Under the pieces are notes generated by a model. The model was given only the letters and a program-made list of their open reading frames with translations. It made no database searches and was not told where the DNA came from. Made by a program: the position numbers and the translations under genes. Of a stretch of 64,000 nt of DNA, positions 17,317-25,801 are shown piece by piece. The DNA lies in assembly GCF_009856605.1 (NCBI RefSeq), contig NZ_CP047242.1:5584501-5648500 (forward strand), given 5' to 3'. The number at the start of each line of letters is the position of its first letter. The stretch's first letter is position 1. The stretch is from Trichormus variabilis 0441. Its GTDB lineage: Bacteria > Cyanobacteriota > Cyanobacteriia > Cyanobacteriales > Nostocaceae.

Positions 17317-18066
17317 ATGACAAAACTAGATGGAAAAATCGCAGTCGTTACAGGTGCTTCTAAAGGCATCGGTGCCTCGATCGCCAAACATCTTGCAGCT
17401 GAAGGTGCAAGCGTTGTTGTCAACTACGCATCCAGCCAAGAAGGAGCCAATCGTGTGGTTGACGAGATTGTTAGCACGGGCGGCCAAGCGATCGCAGTCC
17501 AGGCAAATGTAGCCAAAAAGGCAGAGATCGAACATTTGTTTGCACAGACGCAGCAAGCATTCGGCAAGCTTGATATTTTGGTCAACAATGCGGGAATTTA
17601 TGAATTTTCCCCACTTGAAGACATCACGGAAGAACACTTCCACAAGCAATTCGATCTGAATGTGCTGGGATTAATCCTCACTTCACAACAAGCCGTCAAG
17701 CACTTCGGCTCGGCGGGCGGCAGCATTATCAATATCAGTTCCATCGTTAGCACCCTCGCGCCCGCGAATGCCTCAATCTATAGCGCTACCAAAGCGGCTG
17801 TTGATGCCGTCACGAAGTCGCTAGCCAAAGAGTTGGGTTCACGTAACATCCGTGTTAACTCCATCAATCCTGGTATGGTGGACACGGAGGGGACACATAC
17901 AGCAGGAATTACCGAGAGCGAAGGTCGCCAGCAGACTGAAGCGCAAACACCATTGGGTCGCATTGGACAGCCACAGGACATCGCCCCTGCCGTTGTCTTC
18001 CTTGCTTCCTCCGATTCGGGCTGGATCACTGGCGAAACGCTCTACATCACGGGTGGGCTTCGCTAG
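17317..18066 (+). CDS. Short-chain dehydrogenase/reductase
   Basis: This 249-residue classical SDR has the nucleotide-binding motif TGASKGIGAS, the NNAG motif, a catalytic serine in NISSIVS and the Y-x3-K pair in YSATKAA. It resembles 3-oxoacyl-ACP reductases and glucose dehydrogenase-type enzymes; the substrate is not determined. The N49-like sequence and VNYASS suggest NADP(H) preference, which is only inference. It lies between the hydrolase and the disulfide-reductase-like gene with gaps of about 110 bases. Confidence 0.92.
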   Translation: MTKLDGKIAVVTGASKGIGASIAKHLAAEGASVVVNYASSQEGANRVVDEIVSTGGQAIAVQANVAKKAEIEHLFAQTQQAFGKLDILVNNAGIYEFSPLEDITEEHFHKQFDLNVLGLILTSQQAVKHFGSAGGSIINISSIVSTLAPANASIYSATKAAVDAVTKSLAKELGSRNIRVNSINPGMVDTEGTHTAGITESEGRQQTEAQTPLGRIGQPQDIAPAVVFLASSDSGWITGETLYITGGLR

Positions 18067-18174
18067 CTTTAGATGTCATAACTCAATCCAAACCCTACCT
18101 CAATGGCAGAGAATTTTTGACTTTGAGTGTGAGAGTTTTATGAAAGCAAACTATCCCCAAGGAGTTTAGCACTG

Positions 18175-19551
18175 ATGGAAACAGCAGATGTCATTGTCAT
18201 CGGCAGTGGTCAAGGAGGCATTCCACTGGCGGCTGATTTTGCCAATGAGGGACGTAAGGTTGTTTTGTTTGAGCGCGATGCTTTAGGCGGCAGTTGCATC
18301 AACTATGGCTGCACTCCCTCTAAAGCATTCTTAGCAGCAGCTCATACAGCAGGTCGAGCAAACCAGGGCAAGAAGTTAGGCATCCACACGGAGGTAGAAG
18401 TGGATTTTCCCGCCGTCATGGAACGAGTTCGGGAAATCCGCAGCAGCTTTAATCAGGGGATTCGCCAGCGATTGGAGAGTGCGGGTGTCAAAGTCATTTG
18501 TGCCGAAGCTTCTTTTGTGGGTGAACGGACGGTCAAAGGTGGGGATGTTACTCTTCAGGCTCCTCTGGTAATCATTAACACGGGCACATCATCGCTGATT
18601 CCTGACATTCCTGGACTTGCAGGAACTCCCTACCTGACCAACCGTAACTTCTTTGACTTGAACACCTTACCAGCCCGTTTATTGGTGATTGGAGGCGGCT
18701 ATATTGGCTTGGAATTGGGGCAAGGACTAGCGCGTTTGGGCAGTCAGACCCACTTAATTGTCCGGGGCGATCGCGTTCTTGGACAGGAAGAGGCTGATGT
18801 TAGTGAGGTGTTAGCAGAAGCATTAAAGCAGGATGGAATTGGACTTCACTTTGGAGTCAATGTGAATCACGTCGCCCACGAGAATAATGTGTTTAAGCTG
18901 ACCCTGAGCAGTGGCGAACAACTCCAGGGAGAAGCGTTGCTGGTTGTGATTGGACGGAAACCCAATACAGGTGCATTAAATGCAGCGAACAGTGGAATTG
19001 AGCTAGATGATAAGGGGTTTGTCAAAATTGATGACCAGTTCCATACCACCTGTTCTGGAGTCTATGCGATCGGGGATGCTGCCAAACAACCTGCCTTTAC
19101 CCATGTGTCGTGGGAGGACTATCGCCGCTTAAAAGCAATTTTGTGTGGAGAAAACCGGACACGGAGCGATCGCGTCCTTGGGTATGCGGTTTACACAGAA
19201 CCCCAGGTTGGGCGAGTGGGTATGACCTTAGAACAGGCTCAAAAACAAGGCATCAACGCATGTGCTGTGACGTTACCCATGAGCCAAATTGCGCGTGCGA
19301 TCGAGTGGGGGCATGACCTCGGATTTTATCGTATGGTAATCGACAGCGACACAGACAAAATCCTGGGAGCAACCCTAGTGGGGTACGAAACTGCTGAACT
19401 GGTGCATGTATTTTTATCCCTGATAGAAGCAGGAGCAACCTGGCAGTTATTAGAGCGATCAGTTCACATCCATCCCACCTATGGGGAAGCTTTACCCAGT
19501 CTGGCACGGTTGCTGCTTGGAGATAATATGCCAGGGTGTCCGAATATGTGA
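18175..19551 (+). CDS. FAD-dependent pyridine nucleotide-disulfide oxidoreductase (mercuric reductase-like)
   Basis: The 458-residue flavoprotein has the FAD motif GSGQGGIPLA, the redox-active pair in GGSCINYGCTPSKA, the second nucleotide motif VIGGGYIGLELGQ, a GDAAKQPAFTH FAD-binding segment and the C-terminal dimer interface with VHIHPTYGEALP. This is the lipoamide dehydrogenase/mercuric reductase family. The N-terminal HMA domain and the C-terminal vicinal cysteines of true MerA are absent; the protein ends MPGCPNM. Mercury reduction should therefore not be assumed. A thiol or quinone substrate is possible. Confidence 0.9.
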   Translation: METADVIVIGSGQGGIPLAADFANEGRKVVLFERDALGGSCINYGCTPSKAFLAAAHTAGRANQGKKLGIHTEVEVDFPAVMERVREIRSSFNQGIRQRLESAGVKVICAEASFVGERTVKGGDVTLQAPLVIINTGTSSLIPDIPGLAGTPYLTNRNFFDLNTLPARLLVIGGGYIGLELGQGLARLGSQTHLIVRGDRVLGQEEADVSEVLAEALKQDGIGLHFGVNVNHVAHENNVFKLTLSSGEQLQGEALLVVIGRKPNTGALNAANSGIELDDKGFVKIDDQFHTTCSGVYAIGDAAKQPAFTHVSWEDYRRLKAILCGENRTRSDRVLGYAVYTEPQVGRVGMTLEQAQKQGINACAVTLPMSQIARAIEWGHDLGFYRMVIDSDTDKILGATLVGYETAELVHVFLSLIEAGATWQLLERSVHIHPTYGEALPSLARLLLGDNMPGCPNM

Positions 19552-20106
19552 GGAGGTTTTATTGATGCACAACGTCAGTTGGCATTGATAAGTAGGGTCT
19601 GCTCCCTGACTGTCTAATTGGTGTTGTTTACAGGTAAGCTGAAAAAACATCGGTGGTGCATCAGCAAAGTGTAGGATAGCTAATCAAGTTATGCCAACTC
19701 CAGGGAGCGATCGCTAACTGGATGCCTAAGCCAGAAAGTCACCTCCCTGACTCGGCTACAAAACCGTGCATGAAACGTTAATTTCACACGGCTCCTCAGT
19801 GATTTAGTGGGGTGGCCGCCGAGATATTGAACAAGTTTGGCAACCAGTCTTTACGGTTTGCCCAAATATATTCCAGTAAGAATAAGAGCAAGTTAGGAAT
19901 AAAATTTTGGTCTTCGTTATCCACAGAAGTATCGTCTGAACAAGGAAGTTCAGCACTGCTAGGTAAAGAGAGGCGAGGGTCGGATTTCACCATAGATAAT
20001 GATGGTGTTGAGATGACCTAATGATTTTTATTGTATTCGACAATAAGGCTTTATTGTTTGCACTTGTCAGTCAAGTGCAGAAAAGTCTAGGAGAAAATCG
20101 GATGTC
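19552..20106. other. Non-coding region with group II intron-like remnant
   Basis: This 555-base stretch has no convincing gene. It contains a structured fragment at 19735-19798 resembling bacterial group II intron RNA (listed separately) and short open frames with no family resemblance. Confidence 0.45.
19735..19798 (-). ncRNA. Group II intron RNA-like fragment
   Basis: Read on the minus strand, the segment starts ACTGAGGAGCCGTGTGAAA, then continues to TTTCATGCACGG, TTTTGTAG and GTCAGGGAGGTGACTT. The GAGGAGCCGTNTGA ... CACGGTT hairpin followed by GAGTCAGGGAGGTGAC is recalled from group II introns of cyanobacteria. No reverse transcriptase open frame and no complete intron ends are present, so this is a scrap left by a deleted or truncated intron. 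Confidence 0.45.
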
Positions 20107-20436
20107 TTAATATGTACCTAACAACGGCAGCACTTTTTTCTTTAATATCTCAATTAAAGCTGGTTCCATATACTCAAATTCATCTGGTATATCTAAACAT
20201 ATAACTCTTTTATTTTTGAGAAAAGGCTGGAAATTTTTGGCTAATTTCTGTTTATGTAGCTGCTCCATAACAAAAATAATATCAGCCCATTCGATAGCTT
20301 CTGAGGAAACTGGAACCTCTGCATAATGGTCTAAACCCGCCGAATCCGTTTCCAATCCTTTATATTCAGCAAATACAACCTCAGCAGTGGGACTACGCAA
20401 TCTATTTTGACTACAAATAAATAAAATTTTTTTCAT
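20107..20436 (-). CDS. Low molecular weight phosphotyrosine phosphatase-like protein
   Basis: The 109-residue protein begins MKKILFICSQNRLRSPTAE, with a C-x5-R phosphate-binding loop (CSQNRLR) followed by S/T, as in the low molecular weight protein phosphatase and arsenate reductase family. It is shorter than classic enzymes (about 150 residues), and the usual DP acid motif near the C-terminus is not obvious. This small form is found as a separate family in many bacteria. The substrate is unknown. Confidence 0.75.
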   Translation of the reverse strand: MKKILFICSQNRLRSPTAEVVFAEYKGLETDSAGLDHYAEVPVSSEAIEWADIIFVMEQLHKQKLAKNFQPFLKNKRVICLDIPDEFEYMEPALIEILKKKVLPLLGTY

Positions 20437-20687
20437 GATTATAAAGTCAGAAAAGTCTGGTAAAAAGTCGGATTCATCGAATCTTATCCGAAAGATGGGG
20501 CAGAAGAATTGTAGATTAACCTATAGTTCTCAAATTTAGAGGACTTACGGATGAAAACGAAAAATCAAGGGTTTGGACAAGGGTGTAGGGGTGTAAGGGT
20601 TTTATACCCCTATATCCTTACACCCAGTCTCAACAGACAACCTTGGTGCGTAAGTTCTAATTTAACTACCCTCGTCGTTGCATAATA

Positions 20688-23063
20688 ATGGACGCTGAAG
20701 CAGCATTAGCATGGTTAGACACCATAATTCCTGCTCAGACCGGGGAACGGTTGAGCGATTTGCAAAAAGTTATTGTTGTGCAGGTTTGGTTGGGTAGGAA
20801 ATATTTGGATATTGCCCGTGCTTATGGTTGTACGGAAGGACACGCTAAGGATGCTGGCTCACATTTATGGAAACTGCTTTCTCAAGTACTGCGGCAGAGG
20901 ATTACCAAGAGTAATTGTCGCGCTACCTTGGAACGGGTGCTGAGAAAAACTACGGCTATATCTGGTCTAATTGATTACCCAAAAGTAACCCAACAACCTA
21001 CACCTAAGTTAGAGGATAGCAATTTTTTGGGTAGGGAGGGAGCGATCGCTCACCTGAATACTCTGGTAAATCAAGGCTCGAAGGTGATTGTTATCCAAGG
21101 TGAGGGGGGTTTAGGGAAAACTACTCTCGCTCAACAATATCTGCAAACTCAGGGTTTTGAGTTGGTTTTAGAACTGCTGATGGCGAAGGAAACCCAAAAT
21201 ATCACGCCGGCGGAACGGGTAGTGGAGGAATGGCTAAAACAAGATTTTGGGGAAGAACCAGGGGTGGAGTTTGGGGTGACTTTAGGACGACTCAAGCGCC
21301 AACTGCACAATCGACGGATTGGGGTGTTAATTGATAATCTGGAACCTGCATTAGATCAACAAGGTGGGTTGATTCCCCTTCACGGCAATTATGTAGAATT
21401 GTTGCGGGTTTTGGCTGATGTTCGGGTGCAGTCGGTAACGTTGATTACTAGCCGCGATCGCCTGTGCGAACCTGGGTTAAATGTCCATCATTATCGGCTT
21501 CCTGGTTTGGATCAAAGCGCATGGCAAAAGTTTTTTAGTAGCTGTGGATTAACTATCAACTTGCCTACATTGCAACAGATACATCGTACATATGGCGGTA
21601 ATGCCAAAGCAATGGGGATTCTCTGCGGGGCGATCCTGGAGGATTTCGGCGGTGATATGGCACTTTATTGGCAAGAACATCATGGTGATCCTTTAGCCGC
21701 AACTGACTTAAAGAATTTAGCGGTGAGTCAAATTAATCGTTTGCAAGCCCTTGATCCCCAAGCCTACCGCCTGCTTTGCCGTTTGGGATGTTATCGTTAC
21801 CAAGATATACCCAGTATCCCCTCTCCAGGAGTATTTTGTTTACTTTGGGATGTCCCTGCATCTGAACATCGTCAACTTATTGCTTCCCTGAGAAATCGCT
21901 CTTTAGTGGAGTGTCATCAAGGAAAATATTGGCTACATCCAGTAATTCGTGCCGAGGCGATCGCTCGTTTACGCACTAGTGATGAGTGGGAAATAACCAA
22001 TCACAAAGTTGCTGAATTTTGGACGGCTAGTGTTTCCAGAATCACCATATTTCAAGATGCTTTGCAAGCTCTAGAAGCATATTATCACTATATAGAAATT
22101 AATGAATTTGAGTCGGCAGGCAAGGTAATTCTCAAGAGTCGTAATAATCAATGGCAACAGTTTTTACCTTTGGGAAGTACGCTGTATCGGATGGGATTAA
22201 TTCAGCCGATCATGACTGCTATTAATCAAGTCGTCAAGAATATTGGACATGACCAAGACTTAAGTGAACTATATAATATCTTGGGTGATTTATATTGGAT
22301 TACAGGTGATATTATTCAGGCGATCGCCTGTCAAGAAAAAACTATCGATTTGACAACACAAGCGCTGAAATCACTCGTACCGCAACCAGGGAATAAACAT
22401 AAAGTCTATTATTTGAGGATGTTAGAGGTAGATTCTCTCTTAAGTATTGGTCTTTATAAAATAGATTTGTGGGAACTAGAAGAGGCTGCCAAATTATTTC
22501 AACAAGTAATTTACCTAGCCCAAAATACAGACCATCATCGCTGGGCAGAAAAAGCGTCTGTATGTTTAGCCTTAGTCAATTCATACTTAGGCTTATATGA
22601 TGCCGCTTATTTATTAGCAGATGTAGCTTACCAAAATATTAAAAACGAAGAAATTCTAGAAACAGGAAGATTCGCTTACTTCATGCAAATCTTGGGTCAA
22701 ACTTATGTGAACTTAGGAGAATTTACCAAAGCAAAGGAAATGTTTCATCAAGCATTGACCTTTGCGGAAGAAAGCCATTATATGCAGGTAAAAGCAAAAA
22801 CCCTGAATGGATTAGCAGAAATTCATCGCCAACAAGCAGATTATCCATTAGCCCTTGCATATCATACAGAAGCAATTGAACTTTTAGAGAAAATTGGTGC
22901 TAAATGTGACCTAGCCGAAACCTATTTTCAATTAGGTTTAACTTATCAAAAAATGGCAAAATCCGATGCCAGCCAAAAGTATTTTGCTCAAGCAACACAT
23001 TTATTTACAGAAATCAAAGCCCCCAATCAAGTTGCCAAAATTTCCATAACTGCCAGTTTTTAG
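20688..23063 (+). CDS. NB-ARC/TPR STAND-class NTPase
   Basis: The 791-residue protein has three parts. Residues about 1-90 form a helical, HTH-like N-terminal domain (LSDLQKVIVVQVWLGRKYLDIARAYGCTEGHAKDAGS) as seen at the start of many cyanobacterial STAND proteins. An NB-ARC ATPase follows, with Walker A GEGGLGKT at 138-145 and Walker B in RIGVLIDNLE. The C-terminal half holds TPR repeats (for example LGDLYWITGDIIQAIACQEK and LGLTYQKMAKSDASQKYFAQA). STAND proteins assemble on ligand recognition; some are anti-phage sensors. No effector domain is obvious, so signalling through the N-terminal domain is inferred. Confidence 0.85.
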   Translation: MDAEAALAWLDTIIPAQTGERLSDLQKVIVVQVWLGRKYLDIARAYGCTEGHAKDAGSHLWKLLSQVLRQRITKSNCRATLERVLRKTTAISGLIDYPKVTQQPTPKLEDSNFLGREGAIAHLNTLVNQGSKVIVIQGEGGLGKTTLAQQYLQTQGFELVLELLMAKETQNITPAERVVEEWLKQDFGEEPGVEFGVTLGRLKRQLHNRRIGVLIDNLEPALDQQGGLIPLHGNYVELLRVLADVRVQSVTLITSRDRLCEPGLNVHHYRLPGLDQSAWQKFFSSCGLTINLPTLQQIHRTYGGNAKAMGILCGAILEDFGGDMALYWQEHHGDPLAATDLKNLAVSQINRLQALDPQAYRLLCRLGCYRYQDIPSIPSPGVFCLLWDVPASEHRQLIASLRNRSLVECHQGKYWLHPVIRAEAIARLRTSDEWEITNHKVAEFWTASVSRITIFQDALQALEAYYHYIEINEFESAGKVILKSRNNQWQQFLPLGSTLYRMGLIQPIMTAINQVVKNIGHDQDLSELYNILGDLYWITGDIIQAIACQEKTIDLTTQALKSLVPQPGNKHKVYYLRMLEVDSLLSIGLYKIDLWELEEAAKLFQQVIYLAQNTDHHRWAEKASVCLALVNSYLGLYDAAYLLADVAYQNIKNEEILETGRFAYFMQILGQTYVNLGEFTKAKEMFHQALTFAEESHYMQVKAKTLNGLAEIHRQQADYPLALAYHTEAIELLEKIGAKCDLAETYFQLGLTYQKMAKSDASQKYFAQATHLFTEIKAPNQVAKISITASF

Positions 23064-23094
23064 ACCACCACTTCCCCTAAACCCGCCTTGCAAG

Positions 23095-23301
23095 CTAAAG
23101 TCCACGTCCTGGCTGGCAATCTGCGAAACCTAATGCTTCTGTGTCCAGAAAACTAGCGATCGCCATCTCAATGACTGCTTCAATAGGATACTCAATTTCC
23201 GTGGCACGAGCAATCAGAGCATCTCGAATTCGCTCAGGTAGACGCTCTAAAATGACTTCGGCATCAACGGCAGAAAGTTGCTCGTGAAGTTTGGTTGCCA
23301 T
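23095..23301 (-). CDS. Small helical protein of unknown function
   Basis: I choose the ATG at 23301 (MATKLHEQLSAVDAEVILERLPE): it follows AAGGTGAAGCT, a good ribosome binding site, and it avoids the 26-base overlap with the upstream gene that a start at 23331 would create. The product of about 68 residues is acidic and helical, with an ARATEIEYPIEAVIEMAIASFLD segment that could be a ribbon-helix-helix-like or partner-binding motif. No family is recognised. It lies 4 bases after the GIY-YIG gene, so the two are probably cotranscribed. Confidence 0.6.
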   Translation of the reverse strand: MATKLHEQLSAVDAEVILERLPERIRDALIARATEIEYPIEAVIEMAIASFLDTEALGFADCQPGRGL

Positions 23302-23305
23302 AGCT

Positions 23306-23683
23306 TCACCTTTCGGTGGGAATTTGGACATTATAAGGCGGTTCAGTAGCTCTCAGGATGATGGCTTCTAACTCTAATAGTAACCCAGGGTTCTCCCAGT
23401 AAGAAATTTCTTGCCAGGCAATCCGCACATCTTTATCTTGATACTGATCAAGCCACGCCCAGAGAAAAGCCTTGTGTCCACCACTGAAACGTCCCCGCAA
23501 ACTCTTTGTTTTACCGATGTAAAGCAACCCATCATTTTTGTGTCTGATTGCATAGATACCGGGACGAGGAGGAATATCGTTAAATTCACGGTTCAATGGC
23601 TGGCATTGTTCAAACGGAGTAAAGGCGATTACATCTAGGATTCTCCGAGCTTGAGCTTGCAGTTCAGAGTCTTTCGTTGCCAT
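23306..23683 (-). CDS. GIY-YIG nuclease-domain protein
   Basis: The protein contains a GIY-YIG fold signature: GIYAIRHKNDGLLYIGKTKSLRGRF, with the GIY and YIG elements and the following arginine. The frame is open from 23725 (139 residues); the ATG at 23683 (MATKDSELQAQARRIL) removes a hydrophobic, non-family lead. GIY-YIG proteins include homing endonucleases, restriction enzymes and repair nucleases. This small single-domain form is of unknown function. It is followed by the small gene at 23095. Confidence 0.75.
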   Translation of the reverse strand: MATKDSELQAQARRILDVIAFTPFEQCQPLNREFNDIPPRPGIYAIRHKNDGLLYIGKTKSLRGRFSGGHKAFLWAWLDQYQDKDVRIAWQEISYWENPGLLLELEAIILRATEPPYNVQIPTER

Positions 23684-24018
23684 GAAAACAAAGAGGCTAA
23701 TTACACAGGATTTATGTTCCCACAAATTTTGTCCCAGCCTAAATATTGAGCGCCATCATTTAATTGAACATGAACAAATATTGATAACAAAATTTGCTGA
23801 ACTTTAAGATTCATGTAATTTGCCAAGCCTGGAGTTGTTTCCTTGACAACCTGAATCATAATCAGGAAGTAGTTTTGAGCGAATCGCCACATCTAAAGAC
23901 CCGAAACACCCCACTTCATGGCGGCTACAAGTTTTGGGACAATCAGCATCAACAAACTAATCAAGCACTTATAGTCCCGTTTTCACTGTTATTTAACTTT
24001 ACAAGGGAGTAAAACATA

Positions 24019-25545
24019 ATGAAATTGGCTTACTGGATGTATGCAGGCCCAGCCCACATTGGCACTTTGCGAGTCGCAACTTCATTTAAAAACGTCCATG
24101 CTATTATGCACGCGCCTCTAGGCGATGACTACTTTAACGTTATGCGCTCAATGCTGTCGCGGGAGCGGGACTTCACACCAGTAACAACCAGCGTGGTTGA
24201 CCGCCATGTTTTAGCCCGTGGTTCTCAAGAAAAGGTGGTAGAAAACATCACCCGCAAAGATGCAGAGGAACACCCAGATTTAATTGTCTTAACTCCCACC
24301 TGTACCTCCAGTATTTTGCAAGAAGACTTGGAAAACTTTGTCGAACGCGCCCAATTGGATGCGAAAGGGGACGTATTACTGGCGGATGTGAACCACTATC
24401 GGGTGAACGAACTGCAAGCAGGCGATCGCACTCTCCACCAAATTGTTCAATACTATATTGAAAAAGCCCGCAAAAAAGGCGAACTCCCAGAAGGGAAAAC
24501 AGCCAAGCCCTCAGTTAACATTATCGGCATTTCTACCCTGGGGTTCCACAATAACCACGACTGCACCGAACTCAAAAGGCTAATGGCTGATTTGGGAATT
24601 GAGGTCAACGCGGTCATTCCTGAAGGCGCTTCCGTCCACGAGTTGAAGAATTTACCCAGAGCTTGGTTTAACCTCGTTCCTTACCGGGAATTGGGTTTAA
24701 TGACAGCTAGTTACCTGGAAAAAGAATTTGGCACACCTTGTATAGATATTGTGCCAATGGGTGTAGTAGAAACTGCCCGATGTATCCGTAAAATTCAGGA
24801 AGTGATTAACGCTCAAGGTGCTGATGTTAATTACGAAGAGTATATCAACGAGCAAACCTTGTATGTATCCCAAGCTGCCTGGTTCTCCCGTTCCATCGAC
24901 TGTCAAAACCTGACTGGGAAAAAAGCAGTGGTTTTTGGCGACAACACCCACGCCGCCGCCTTGACAAAGATTTTGTCCCGCGAAATGGGGATTCACGTTG
25001 TTTGGGCGGGAACCTACTGCAAGTATGATGCTGATTGGTTCCGCGAACAAGTAAGCGAGTATTGCGATGAAGTACTGATTACGGAAGATCATGGGGAAAT
25101 TGGGGATGCGATCGCCCGTGTTGAACCCTCCGCCATCTTCGGTACACAAATGGAACGCCACGTTGGTAAGCGTTTAGATATTCCTTGTGGTGTGATTGCT
25201 GCACCCATTCACGTACAAAACTTCCCCATCGGTTACAAACCATTCTTGGGTTATGAAGGAACCAATCAAATCACAGATTTAATCTACAATTCCTTTACTT
25301 TAGGTATGGAAGACCACCTATTAGAAATATTTGGTGGACATGATACCAAGGAAGTAATTACTAAAGGTATTTCTGCTGAATCTGACCTGAGTTGGACAAA
25401 AGACGGCTTGGCAGAACTGAACAAAATCCCTGGTTTCGTGCGGGGAAAAGTCAAGCGGAATACAGAAAAATTTGCACGCGATCGCGGTTTTAAAGATATC
25501 TCAGCAGAGGTGTTATACGCAGCCAAGGAAGCAGTAGGAGCATAG
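24019..25545 (+). CDS. chlB: Light-independent protochlorophyllide reductase subunit B
   Basis: ChlB pairs with ChlN to form the catalytic NB protein of dark-operative protochlorophyllide reductase, a nitrogenase-like enzyme of chlorophyll synthesis that receives electrons from ChlL. The 508-residue length is normal. Conserved segments include [31 protein letters not shown] (with the cluster-ligand region) and [17 protein letters not shown]. An AAGGGAG ribosome binding site precedes the ATG. chlL and chlN are not adjacent, which is common in filamentous cyanobacteria. Confidence 0.98.
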   Translation: MKLAYWMYAGPAHIGTLRVATSFKNVHAIMHAPLGDDYFNVMRSMLSRERDFTPVTTSVVDRHVLARGSQEKVVENITRKDAEEHPDLIVLTPTCTSSILQEDLENFVERAQLDAKGDVLLADVNHYRVNELQAGDRTLHQIVQYYIEKARKKGELPEGKTAKPSVNIIGISTLGFHNNHDCTELKRLMADLGIEVNAVIPEGASVHELKNLPRAWFNLVPYRELGLMTASYLEKEFGTPCIDIVPMGVVETARCIRKIQEVINAQGADVNYEEYINEQTLYVSQAAWFSRSIDCQNLTGKKAVVFGDNTHAAALTKILSREMGIHVVWAGTYCKYDADWFREQVSEYCDEVLITEDHGEIGDAIARVEPSAIFGTQMERHVGKRLDIPCGVIAAPIHVQNFPIGYKPFLGYEGTNQITDLIYNSFTLGMEDHLLEIFGGHDTKEVITKGISAESDLSWTKDGLAELNKIPGFVRGKVKRNTEKFARDRGFKDISAEVLYAAKEAVGA

Positions 25546-25552
25546 TAGAAAC

Positions 25553-25580
25553 TGGGTAATGGGTAATGGGTAATGGGTAA
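25553..25580 (+). repeat. Heptanucleotide tandem repeat (TGGGTAA)x4
   Basis: Four perfect TGGGTAA copies lie directly after chlB. Such short tandem heptamers are dispersed in heterocystous cyanobacteria. It is in a 256-base intergenic region with no other feature seen. Confidence 0.85.
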
Positions 25581-25801
25581 TGCCGAATCAGAATTTCTTC
25601 TCCTGCCTCCTTCCTTTTACCTACTGCCCCTACCCATAGCTAGATGCAAACAACTAATATTTATCGTTAGTTATATTTTGTAGGTTAATATTTTCTGTAT
25701 CTTGAGAGATATTGCATTGTTATTTGAGAAAACCCATACTCAATAAGACTTATGGAGTGCATACTACAAGATATATATATTAATTGTGAGTTGTTTGCCC
25801 G

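Noticed and set aside
18175..19551. True mercuric reductase (merA)
   Set aside because: No heavy-metal-associated domain, no C-terminal vicinal cysteine pair, and no merR, merT or merP nearby.
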